Below, one piece after another: positions 1-5,368 of a DNA stretch of 5,368 bases (position 1 is its first letter; every line of letters begins with the position of its first letter). The translations under genes and the position numbers were made by a program. Source of the stretch: Gemmatimonadales bacterium. Its GTDB lineage: Bacteria > Gemmatimonadota > Gemmatimonadetes > Gemmatimonadales > GWC2-71-9. The notes beneath the pieces were generated by a model. That model did not search any database. It had not been told where the DNA came from and saw only the letters and a list, made by a program, of their open reading frames with translations. Where the stretch lies: contig JAUVRV010000236.1 of NCBI GenBank assembly GCA_030597435.1, positions 1 through 5,368 on the forward strand, given 5' to 3'.

Positions 1-54
1 CGTTATCGTAGAAATGGGCTAACGTGTTGATTCTCAAACGCATAAACACCAATG

Positions 55-82
55 ACGTTTTGTACTGCGCGTACGTTTTGTA
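55..82. repeat. 10-bp direct repeat, 18-bp period
   Basis: The decamer ACGTTTTGTA occurs exactly at 55-64 and again at 73-82, so the starts are 18 bp apart. An imperfect dyad brackets the pair: AAACACCA at 44-51 and TGGTGTGTTT at 83-92. Tandem half-sites like this could be a binding site for a regulator, but no regulator or promoter can be assigned. Two exact decamers close together in an AT-rich patch could also arise by chance. Confidence 0.3.
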
Positions 83-94
83 TGGTGTGTTTCA

Positions 95-153
95 CCGGAT
101 GAATACGAGAAGTACCGGGCGCGGCCTGAGAGGTAGGCATCGCCTGGATCCGG
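95..153 (+). other. Nested dyad before a hairpin
   Basis: CCGGAT at 95-100 is the exact inverted complement of ATCCGG at 148-153. Inside this pair, TACC (113-116) can pair with GGTA (132-135), and AGGC (135-138) with GCCT (142-145); the last two share a base, so they may be alternatives. The block leads directly into the strong hairpin at 159-188, which suggests a folded transcript end. It was found by eye without energy calculation, and short stems are common in GC-rich DNA. Confidence 0.22.
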
Positions 154-158
154 AACTG

Positions 159-188
159 AGAGGGCCGCAGCAGCACGCGGCCCTCTTT
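159..188 (+). terminator. Strong hairpin, possible terminator
   Basis: A perfect 10-bp stem, AGAGGGCCGC (159-168) with GCGGCCCTCT (177-186), closes an 8-base loop and is followed by only a short T run (186-188). Stem strength and plus-strand orientation suit an intrinsic terminator for a transcript entering from the left edge, or for a small RNA that includes the dyad at 95-153. The poor T tract is the weak point. It may instead be a structural element of a longer RNA. Confidence 0.45.
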
Positions 189-280
189 GCATCTCCCCCC
201 CTTGACGGCTCGCTTGCGTCACCTTGTACCCGGGATAGATTGACAAATACGTCGGCCAGCCGCAACCGTATTACTAGAGT

Positions 281-430
281 GCCACGGCACGCCAGCGCAG
301 CGGTAAGACCGAGCCACCAACACTGACCTAACAGAAGCTGGTCCGGCGTGCCAAGCCTCACTGTGGGCCAAGGCAGAGAGGCGAGGTGGACTTTGGCCAG
401 GGCGTCCTCCCACGGGAGGGCGCCTTTCTT
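281..430 (+). ncRNA. Candidate structured RNA or leader
   Basis: Several stems fit together on the plus strand. GGCACG (286-291) pairs with CGTGCC (347-352), and CCAGC (292-296) continues with GCTGG (337-341) around a one-sided 5-base bulge, giving about 11 bp. Inside lies a small hairpin, CGGT (301-304) with ACCG (308-311). Downstream, GGCCAA (366-371) pairs with TTGGCC (393-398), and two bases later the terminator begins at 401. I do not recognise a known RNA family: it lacks the hallmarks of tmRNA, SRP RNA or common riboswitches. It could be an independent small RNA or a leader upstream of trhA that controls read-through. No promoter with both hexamers is visible, and I see no segment able to form an obvious anti-terminator. 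The 5' end is a guess. Confidence 0.3.
401..430 (+). terminator. Intrinsic terminator upstream of trhA
   Basis: GGCGTCCTCC (401-410) pairs with GGAGGGCGCC (415-424) over ten bases with one G-T wobble and a CACG tetraloop, and TTTCTT follows at once (425-430). This is a textbook plus-strand rho-independent terminator; on the other strand the hairpin has no T tract. It lies about 80 bases upstream of the trhA start. It either ends an upstream transcript or small RNA, or acts as an attenuator in the trhA leader. Confidence 0.65.
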
Positions 431-471
431 ATCGGGGAGGTGAGTCGGTAGTAAACGCAGTCAGGCCGGTT

Positions 472-488
472 CCCGTCCAATAGGCGGG
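472..488 (+). other. Small hairpin upstream of trhA
   Basis: CCCGTC (472-477) can pair with GGCGGG (483-488), with one G-T wobble and a CAATA loop. It sits 23 bases before the first ATG of trhA and would lie in the 5' untranslated region if transcription starts between the terminator at 401-430 and this point. It has no T tract, so it is not a terminator. It may be incidental. Confidence 0.18.
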
Positions 489-511
489 CTCCAGAGCTAC
501 TCCGATCCGGA

Positions 512-1174
512 ATGACAATGAGTGATCGATCAACAAATCAGTACTCGCTTGCCGAAGAGATCGCCCACGCCATAACCCATGGCGTCGGGCTCCTGTTGAG
601 CGTTGCCGGGCTAGTTGTCCTCATAGTGCTTGCCAGCCTGCGCGGCGACGCCTGGCATGTGGTCTCGGTGAGTGTCTACGGGGCTACCCTAGTATTGCTT
701 TACTCTGCATCGACGTTCTATCACGCGTTGCCGGCACCTCGCGCCAAGAACGTATTCCGCACGCTCGATCACGCCGCCATCTATGTGCTGATTGCCGGAA
801 CGTACACTCCGTTCATGCTGGTGAATCTCCGAGGAGGCTGGGGCTGGGCGCTGTTCGGCGTTGTGTGGGGCCTGGCGGTGCTTGGCATCGTGCTGGAGGC
901 AGTTGCCAAGCAGCGCGTGAGAGTCGTGTCGGTAATCCTGTACCTGGGACTCGGCTGGCTTATCGCGATAGCGGTCAAGCCGCTGGTGCAGTCCGTTGAG
1001 CCAGGCGGCCTCGTGCTGCTGGTGGCGGGAGGACTGGCTTACAGTGTGGGAGTGGTGTTCTACGGCTGGAAACGGCTACCCTACCATCACGCCGTGTGGC
1101 ATCTGTTCGTGATGGCTGGCAGCCTGTTTCACTTCTTTGCGGTGCTGTTCTACGTAATCCCCCGAGCCGTGTGA
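512..1174 (+). CDS. trhA: TrhA/hemolysin III family membrane protein (PAQR)
   Basis: A 220-residue polytopic membrane protein, normal length for bacterial hemolysin III/TrhA proteins of the PAQR superfamily (relatives of adiponectin receptors). The family has seven membrane helices and a metal site near the cytoplasmic face; bacterial TrhA is linked to membrane-fluidity homeostasis, and direct haemolysin activity is doubtful. Visible hallmarks are EEIAHAITHGVG near residues 15-26, SxxxH as S67/H71 at the end of the second helix, LDHAAIYVLIAGTYTP at 85-100 with D86, and HxxxH as H193/H197 in the last helix. These match the Ser, His, Asp and two-His metal-site residues of the superfamily, so the site looks intact. 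An ATG at 518 is an alternative start giving MSDRST; a GGA at 509-511 is better placed for it. The gene appears monocistronic, faces the peptidase gene, and lies about 80 bp downstream of a terminator. Confidence 0.93.
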   Translation: MTMSDRSTNQYSLAEEIAHAITHGVGLLLSVAGLVVLIVLASLRGDAWHVVSVSVYGATLVLLYSASTFYHALPAPRAKNVFRTLDHAAIYVLIAGTYTPFMLVNLRGGWGWALFGVVWGLAVLGIVLEAVAKQRVRVVSVILYLGLGWLIAIAVKPLVQSVEPGGLVLLVAGGLAYSVGVVFYGWKRLPYHHAVWHLFVMAGSLFHFFAVLFYVIPRAV

Positions 1175-1201
1175 CAGCGTCACGAGGTTAGCGTAGGCGC
1201 T
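1170..1201. terminator. Small hairpins at convergent gene junction
   Basis: GTGAC (1171-1175) pairs with GTCAC (1179-1183) across a 3-base loop and overlaps the trhA stop codon. AGCG (1190-1193) pairs with CGCT (1198-1201) and touches the last base of the peptidase gene on the other strand. The two convergent genes are separated by only 26 bp, so any factor-independent termination for either gene would have to lie here or inside the opposing gene. Neither hairpin has a T tract, so this is weak evidence for a shared terminator. Confidence 0.2.
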
Positions 1202-2490
1202 CAGTTCAAGCCCGAAGGGTTGACCCGCGTCGGCGTCGCCTCACCTGAGACGATCGGCATCGCACCAAGCGCGATAGCCTTGACGGTCATAGTCATGTGA
1301 TCGATGTCCAAGGTCTCGATCTCATCAGAAGCCTGATGGTAATCCTCGTCTGAGTCCATGGACGTCGTTGAGATCGAGTGCGCCGGCACACCCAACCTGG
1401 CAAACGCGGCGTTGTCCGAGCGATAGAACAGGTCCTGATCCGGATAGGGGTCGGCACCGAAGGTGTACCCGGAGTCCTCCACCAGGCCCTGCTGGAGAAT
1501 CTCACCGAAGTCGGTTTCATCGAAGCCGGTGATCCATATCAGATTCGGATTCTCGGCCCCGGGTTTGCCAATCATCTCGATGTTGAACATCGCCACCGTC
1601 TGATCGGGGTCCATTTGCCGCGAGAGGTATTGCGACCCGAATCCGCCGCGCTCTTCCGCAGTAAACGTGGCAAAGACGAGAGTCCTCTCCGGTTGCCGCA
1701 ACTGCTTGAAATAGCGTGCAAGGGCGATCACGGCAGTCGTGCCCGAGGCGTCATCGTTCGCCCCGTTATAGATCGAGTCGCCGTCGACCGGCCGGCCAAT
1801 ACCTACGTGGTCGTGGTGGGCACTGAAGAGAACGACCTCGTCACTGCGTCGTCCCGGTATGACTCCCACGACGTTGGTGAGTTCCGCGGTCGTCCGCGCA
1901 TAGTCCATCTCCACGGTCAGGGAAGTCACATCGGTCTGACGTGTCAAGATCATGACCATATTGGAACCTTCCAGATCCAGCGTGTAGCGCGGCCTGGACA
2001 TGAACATCCGGACATTGTTGAAGAACTGCTCGTGATTGTCGTGAACCAGGACGAGAGAGTTCCCGTCCTGCCTCCGCAGCGAGGAGAACTGCTCACGCAG
2101 ATCGTGGTCGGGACCGACCACAACTACGTTGACGTCATCAGTTGAGGTCCAGCGAATACTCTCCTGGCTGACCGAAGCCGCGATGCGGTCTTCCGCGACC
2201 GCTCGCCCGTTGAGTTCGACCCTTTGGCTTTCGGCAGCCAGTGAGTACACGGGGAACCGTTGGGCGTAGCTATCCAGTCCATCCAGCGTCTCGAGTCCGA
2301 TGTCGGCAAACTCGCTTTGAATGAACGCCTCTGCCATTGCGATCCCAGGCGTGAAGATGTCACGTCCTTGCATCGAATCGGCGCTCAACGTCGAGAGGAC
2401 GCGCTCAACCTCGGCGCTGGTGATTTCGGGTTCGGGTGCGCAGGCGAGCGTCAGGAAGGCAGCAAAAACGAGCAGATTACGGTAATTCAT
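1201..2490 (-). CDS. M28 family zinc peptidase, predicted lipoprotein
   Basis: A 429-residue protein starting MNYRN. Residues 1-16 form a short charged end plus a hydrophobic stretch ending LTLAC, a lipoprotein-type signal with the lipidated Cys at 17, so the enzyme should be anchored outside the cytoplasm. The C-terminal half carries the M28 aminopeptidase/carboxypeptidase signature: SAHHDHVG (metal ligand H225, catalytic-site D227), GANDDASG (bridging D246), TAEERGGFG (catalytic E279 and adjacent E280), NIEMIG with E305, and DYHQASDE (H385). E305 stands where most M28 enzymes have an Asp ligand. Residues of roughly 80-200 form a less conserved insert that I cannot assign. An open frame continues upstream to 2631, but that would overlap the permease gene and bury the signal peptide. 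The start at 2490 has a GGA six bases upstream. The gene lies 77 bp downstream of the permease on the same strand with no terminator between, so co-transcription is plausible. Substrate unknown. Confidence 0.9.
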   Translation of the reverse strand: MNYRNLLVFAAFLTLACAPEPEITSAEVERVLSTLSADSMQGRDIFTPGIAMAEAFIQSEFADIGLETLDGLDSYAQRFPVYSLAAESQRVELNGRAVAEDRIAASVSQESIRWTSTDDVNVVVVGPDHDLREQFSSLRRQDGNSLVLVHDNHEQFFNNVRMFMSRPRYTLDLEGSNMVMILTRQTDVTSLTVEMDYARTTAELTNVVGVIPGRRSDEVVLFSAHHDHVGIGRPVDGDSIYNGANDDASGTTAVIALARYFKQLRQPERTLVFATFTAEERGGFGSQYLSRQMDPDQTVAMFNIEMIGKPGAENPNLIWITGFDETDFGEILQQGLVEDSGYTFGADPYPDQDLFYRSDNAAFARLGVPAHSISTTSMDSDEDYHQASDEIETLDIDHMTMTVKAIALGAMPIVSGEATPTRVNPSGLN

Positions 2491-2567
2491 GTTGGGTCCG
2501 GAGTTGTGAGTATTAGCCATCAATCTAGCGGCTTCGTGTTCCCTGCGGAGAGGAAGATTGTGGACAG
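2491..2567 (-). other. Gap between permease and peptidase genes
   Basis: These 77 bases separate the permease stop codon from the peptidase start. I see no terminator hairpin, so read-through is possible. Reading on the minus strand, a TAATAC hexamer lies about 20 bases before the peptidase ATG, but no matching -35 element stands at a proper distance, so I do not call a promoter. Confidence 0.35.
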
Positions 2568-5252
2568 TCACTCCACCCGCAGCACCTCCTGCGGATCGAC
2601 CTTGGTTGCCCGCCACGCCGGAACGACACACGCCAGCAGCGCGATGGCTGCGAGGCAGAGACTCACACCGCCGTAGGTGAGGGCGTCGGTAGGTGCAACA
2701 TCGTACAGGAAGCTCTGTAACACTCGTGCCCCGGCGAAGCCACCAGCAAGCCCCAGCACAATACCGACTCCCGCCAGTGTCATACCCCGTTTCACGACCA
2801 GGCCAATCACGCTGCCCGGACCCGCGCCCAGGGCGACCCTGATTCCCAGCTCACGATTGCGCTGCCTCACGAAGTACGCGAGTACACCATAGAGCCCCAT
2901 TGACGCCAAGATCAACGCTACTAGTGCAAATACAACCACCAAGAGCATGCTGAATCTGGACCCCGCCAGCGAACGCGATACACGCGTTTCCATCGTTTCG
3001 AATCCGGAGATTGGAATATCCTTGTCGACCTCCCACACCGCGTTGCGCAACGCGGGGGCAATCGCCAGTGGATCTCCTATCGTGCGCACCAAGAGTTGCA
3101 GACGCTGTTGCGGTACCTGACGGGTTGAGAGGTAGAACACCGACGGGTAATCAGACGCCAGACCAAACTCCCGTACGTCACCCACGACACCAACGACGGC
3201 GAAGTTCTGACCCCAGAGCACCAAGTCCTTGCCCAAGGGGCTCTCGCCGGGGAAGAACCTGTCGGCCATAGCCTTGCTGATTACCATGACCGGTGGGCTG
3301 TCCAGCACATCGGCTGGCTCCAAAGAACGGCCCGCCAGAATCGGAATGCCCAGTGCCGCCAGGTAGCCGTCGGACGCGATCCTTCGCTGACCCGACATCT
3401 GGTCACGTTCGGACGCGCTGGCAGGCGGCCGGTCTGCCGGGTAGATGTAGTTCCACGTCCCACCGGAGCGTATCGGCACCTGATCGATGGCACCGACCGC
3501 GATCACCCCGGGCATTGCGGCGACGCGCTCATGTACTTGGGCCCATCCCTGTGTCAGTTCCTCCGGCGTACCGTACCTCCACTCCGGCCGTTGCAGCTCG
3601 GCGGCGAGCACTCCCTCGACCTGGAATCCGGCACTCACGCCCTGCAGCCGTACGAAGCTCTGCACCAACAGGCCTGACGCAATCATCAGCATGAGGGACA
3701 GAGCAACTTGCGTAACGACGAGCGCGTTACGGAACCCTGCCTTACCGTGACTGGCACCGCGTGCACCGCCGATCTTCAACGTCTCGGCAAGGGAGATACT
3801 CGTTCCTCTCAAGGCCGGAACGATTCCGAAGACAAGGCTCGTGACCAACGCGAGAACGAATGTGAATCCAAGCACTGTTCCGTCGATACTCACCTCTTGC
3901 AGTCTCGGCAGGCTCGCGGGGCCGAACGATTTCAGTGCAGTGATTCCCAAGCGCGCCAACCCAAGACCTACCACACCACCCACCAAGGCCACGAGTACGC
4001 TCTCGGTCAACAGCTGGCGGATTACTCGCGACCGGACCGCACCTAGTGAGAACCGCACGGCTACTTCGCTACTGCGTGACACGGCCCGAGCAAGTGAGAG
4101 CGATGCCACGTTGGCGCACGCTATCAACAGGACCATGCCCACCAAACCCAACATCGTTAGTAGACTGGTTCTCGCTCCCGAGAAGTAACGCTCGTGCAAC
4201 GAAACCAGACGCAGTCCCCAGGACTCGTTCGTCTCAGGATACGCTTCCTCTAACCGCCGAGCGATGACATCTACCTCGGTCTGCGCCTGTTCGATCGACA
4301 CTCCATCGCCCAGCCGTCCTACGTAGAAGAAGTTGTTGTTGCCCCGTCCCTGTGCGAACGGGATCCTCTCCTGCATCGGGAACCACAATTCGATTCCGCC
4401 GGGGTAATCGAAATCGACCGGCATCACACCCACCACGTTGTATGGTTCCCCATTGATCGTGATCGAACTTCCGACGACCGATTGGTCGCCCCCGAACTGG
4501 CGTTGCCAGAAGCCTTGCGAGAGGACAACGACGTTGTGCGAGCCGGTCCGCTCTTCTTCGGGTAGGAAGGACCTACCGATCTGCGGTGCGACACCGAGTG
4601 TCGCAAACAGATTGTGGGACACGAGTGTACTGAAGACGCGCTCCGGCTCGGCGTCACCCGTGATGATCGCCCTGGGGGTGAACACGAGAAATGCACCAAA
4701 CGATTCGAACGAGGTTGCCTGCTCGCGATAGTCCCAGTAATCGGGTGCCGACATGGAATTGGAGTTGCGCGTTTCGGTGGTGCCCCAGGCCCAGATCAGC
4801 CGGTCCGGGTTGTCGAACGGCAACGGCCGCAACGCGACCGAATTGAGCGTGCTGAACATCACGGTCACGGCCCCGATGCCGATGGCCAGCACCATGACGC
4901 TGGCCGCTGTGAATCCGGGGGTTCGCAAGAACATCCGCAGCGCGAACCGGACGTCTTTCCATAAGTCTAGCATCGGTATGCCTCGCAATGGCTTGAAGAC
5001 GTTTCTGCCCAGTGCGTCCGACGAATCACGTCGTCTATGGGGAAGACTGCGCTTGAACAAATAGCGGGTGCCGATGGCAAGTGCCTGTCCCCAATACCAC
5101 AAGCCTGCCATGGCACCGGTCTCCGCCAAGTCCAGGTAGACCTCGTGCAGATCGCCGAGCACACTTTCCCGCACCTTCCCCGGCGGCACGCATGCAGCTA
5201 GTAGTGCTCGAGCCAGCGCGGGGGGTGAACGGAGCTGCTCGTTGGATCCCAT
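2568..5252 (-). CDS. ADOP-type duplicated FtsX/MacB-like permease
   Basis: An 894-residue protein with the architecture of the acidobacterial duplicated orphan permease family. Residues of about 8-68 match the short N-terminal 'permease prefix' type (PPALARALLAACVPP, then VLGDLHEVY and WYWGQAL). The permease proper begins near 94. There are two repeats of one helix, a large extracytoplasmic MacB-type domain and three helices. Predicted helices lie near 115-138, 364-388, 412-437, 458-481, 508-532, 766-793, 816-846 and 858-881; the extracytoplasmic domains lie near 139-363 and 533-765. Each half keeps the cytoplasmic motif that contacts an ATPase in MacB/LolCE-type transporters: SEVAVRFSLGA (395-405) and RELGIRVALGA (800-810). 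A monomer therefore resembles a pre-fused permease pair. No ATPase is encoded in the window. The ATG directly follows the padR stop codon with only a weak GAG nearby as ribosome site, suggesting coupled translation. The transported substrate cannot be deduced; related proteins act on lipids, lipoproteins, peptides or drugs. Confidence 0.92.
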   Translation of the reverse strand: MGSNEQLRSPPALARALLAACVPPGKVRESVLGDLHEVYLDLAETGAMAGLWYWGQALAIGTRYLFKRSLPHRRRDSSDALGRNVFKPLRGIPMLDLWKDVRFALRMFLRTPGFTAASVMVLAIGIGAVTVMFSTLNSVALRPLPFDNPDRLIWAWGTTETRNSNSMSAPDYWDYREQATSFESFGAFLVFTPRAIITGDAEPERVFSTLVSHNLFATLGVAPQIGRSFLPEEERTGSHNVVVLSQGFWQRQFGGDQSVVGSSITINGEPYNVVGVMPVDFDYPGGIELWFPMQERIPFAQGRGNNNFFYVGRLGDGVSIEQAQTEVDVIARRLEEAYPETNESWGLRLVSLHERYFSGARTSLLTMLGLVGMVLLIACANVASLSLARAVSRSSEVAVRFSLGAVRSRVIRQLLTESVLVALVGGVVGLGLARLGITALKSFGPASLPRLQEVSIDGTVLGFTFVLALVTSLVFGIVPALRGTSISLAETLKIGGARGASHGKAGFRNALVVTQVALSLMLMIASGLLVQSFVRLQGVSAGFQVEGVLAAELQRPEWRYGTPEELTQGWAQVHERVAAMPGVIAVGAIDQVPIRSGGTWNYIYPADRPPASASERDQMSGQRRIASDGYLAALGIPILAGRSLEPADVLDSPPVMVISKAMADRFFPGESPLGKDLVLWGQNFAVVGVVGDVREFGLASDYPSVFYLSTRQVPQQRLQLLVRTIGDPLAIAPALRNAVWEVDKDIPISGFETMETRVSRSLAGSRFSMLLVVVFALVALILASMGLYGVLAYFVRQRNRELGIRVALGAGPGSVIGLVVKRGMTLAGVGIVLGLAGGFAGARVLQSFLYDVAPTDALTYGGVSLCLAAIALLACVVPAWRATKVDPQEVLRVE

Positions 5253-5368
5253 CTACTCGAACACCGAGTCGAGCCCGTCCCACAGACGCGTCCACGCCGT
5301 GCGGGACTTCTGCAGCGCGGTGACTCCGGCGGGCGTGACTGCCAGGTAACGTTTGGGACGGCCACCAG
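5253..5368 (-). CDS. PadR family regulator, C-terminal fragment
   Basis: Only the last 37 codons and the TAG stop lie inside the window; the rest is beyond the right edge. The peptide begins GGRPKRYLAVTPAGVTAL and ends GLDSVFE. GRPKRYLAVTPAG is the characteristic wing of the PadR winged-helix domain (commonly GRPRxYYxLTxxG), and the following helix with spaced Leu and Trp residues fits the short C-terminal dimerisation helix of the small PadR subfamily. PadR proteins are usually DNA-binding repressors, often of neighbouring transporter genes. The stop codon directly abuts the ATG of the permease, so the two form an operon, and PadR probably regulates it and itself. The promoter and operator would lie outside the window. 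It is cut by the window edge, not degraded. Confidence 0.85.
   Translation of the reverse strand, partial: GGRPKRYLAVTPAGVTALQKSRTAWTRLWDGLDSVFE

Larger units (their letters stand above)
1..511. other. Non-coding region upstream of trhA
   Basis: No frame in this 511-base stretch gives a protein that looks real. The short open frames on both strands are rich in Arg, Ser and Pro, as expected of chance frames in GC-rich DNA, and none has a recognisable motif or a clear ribosome binding site. The first 100 bases are visibly more AT-rich than the rest. What the region does hold is secondary structure on the plus strand: a direct repeat near 55-82, a nested dyad and hairpin at 95-188, and a structured block at 281-430 ending in a terminator. 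The likely reading is the tail of an upstream plus-strand transcript, one or two small RNAs, or a long leader for trhA. Confidence 0.6.

Noticed and set aside
1..24. CGTTA...TAACG inverted pair at the left edge, recalling an integron attC site
   Set aside because: The core sites do not fit the RYYYAAC/GTTRRRY pattern, and no integrase or cassette-like gene is present.
125..165. CTGAGA-type sequences recalling a TPP riboswitch
   Set aside because: The remaining conserved elements of the TPP fold are missing or out of order, and the downstream gene is not a thiamin gene.
240..274. Possible sigma-70 promoter: perfect TTGACA at 240-245 with TATTAC at 269-274
   Set aside because: The spacer would be 23 bases, far longer than the usual 16-18, and no -10-like hexamer stands at the proper distance. 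The TTGACG at 202-207 has only a poor partner near 225.
24..326. Plus-strand open frame of 100 codons, and shorter minus-strand frames in the same area
   Set aside because: Composition is typical of chance frames, no motif is visible, and the frame runs through the hairpin at 159-188.
1378..2145. Open frame of 255 codons on the plus strand, antisense to the M28 peptidase gene
   Set aside because: It lies wholly inside a gene with clear enzymatic motifs, has no recognisable domain or ribosome site, and long antisense frames are expected in GC-rich coding DNA.
2491..2631. Upstream extension of the M28 peptidase to an ATG at 2631
   Set aside because: It would overlap the end of the permease gene, would place 47 extra low-complexity residues before a clear lipoprotein signal, and ignores the well-placed start at 2490. 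The intermediate ATG at 2520 also buries the signal peptide.
2677..5323. Many plus-strand open frames of 70-140 codons opposite the permease gene
   Set aside because: All are shadows of the permease and padR coding frames, rich in Arg, Pro, Ser and Thr, with no domain or start signal.
1..5368. CRISPR arrays, insertion sequences, tRNA or rRNA genes
   Set aside because: I saw no regularly spaced repeats, transposase, terminal inverted repeats, tRNA T-arm sequence or rRNA segment in the window.

Overview
The window is a chromosomal stretch of moderately GC-rich bacterial DNA. It most likely comes from a soil- or sediment-type lineage such as Acidobacteriota or Gemmatimonadota. The main evidence is a minus-strand PadR regulator followed by a very large FtsX/MacB-type permease with two fused halves and no adjacent ATPase. 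That is the layout of the 'acidobacterial duplicated orphan permease' (ADOP) family, which is greatly expanded in those phyla. The assignment is inferred from gene content; no rRNA or marker gene is present.

Layout from left to right. Bases 1-511 hold no convincing protein gene. They do hold several RNA-like secondary structures on the plus strand: a direct repeat (55-82), a nested dyad (95-153) ending in a strong hairpin (159-188), and a second structured block (about 281-398) ending in a good intrinsic terminator (401-430). Next, on the plus strand, is a complete TrhA/hemolysin III-type membrane protein of the PAQR superfamily (512-1174) with its metal-site residues intact. It converges on the minus-strand genes across a gap of only 26 bp.

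The minus-strand block, read in its own direction, has three genes. First is the 3' end of a padR gene cut by the right edge of the window (5253-5368). The 894-residue ADOP permease (2568-5252) follows, with its ATG directly after the padR stop codon. Last, after a 77-bp gap, comes a predicted lipoprotein M28 zinc aminopeptidase (1201-2490). The zero-base junction strongly suggests that padR and the permease are co-transcribed and translationally coupled, and the peptidase may be read through from the same transcript. A reasonable inference is a PadR-controlled cell-envelope unit: the permease remodels or exports something at the membrane, and the surface-anchored peptidase acts outside the cytoplasm. 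No substrate can be read from the sequence.

The protein genes belong to known families. The least explained part is the structured non-coding region upstream of trhA.
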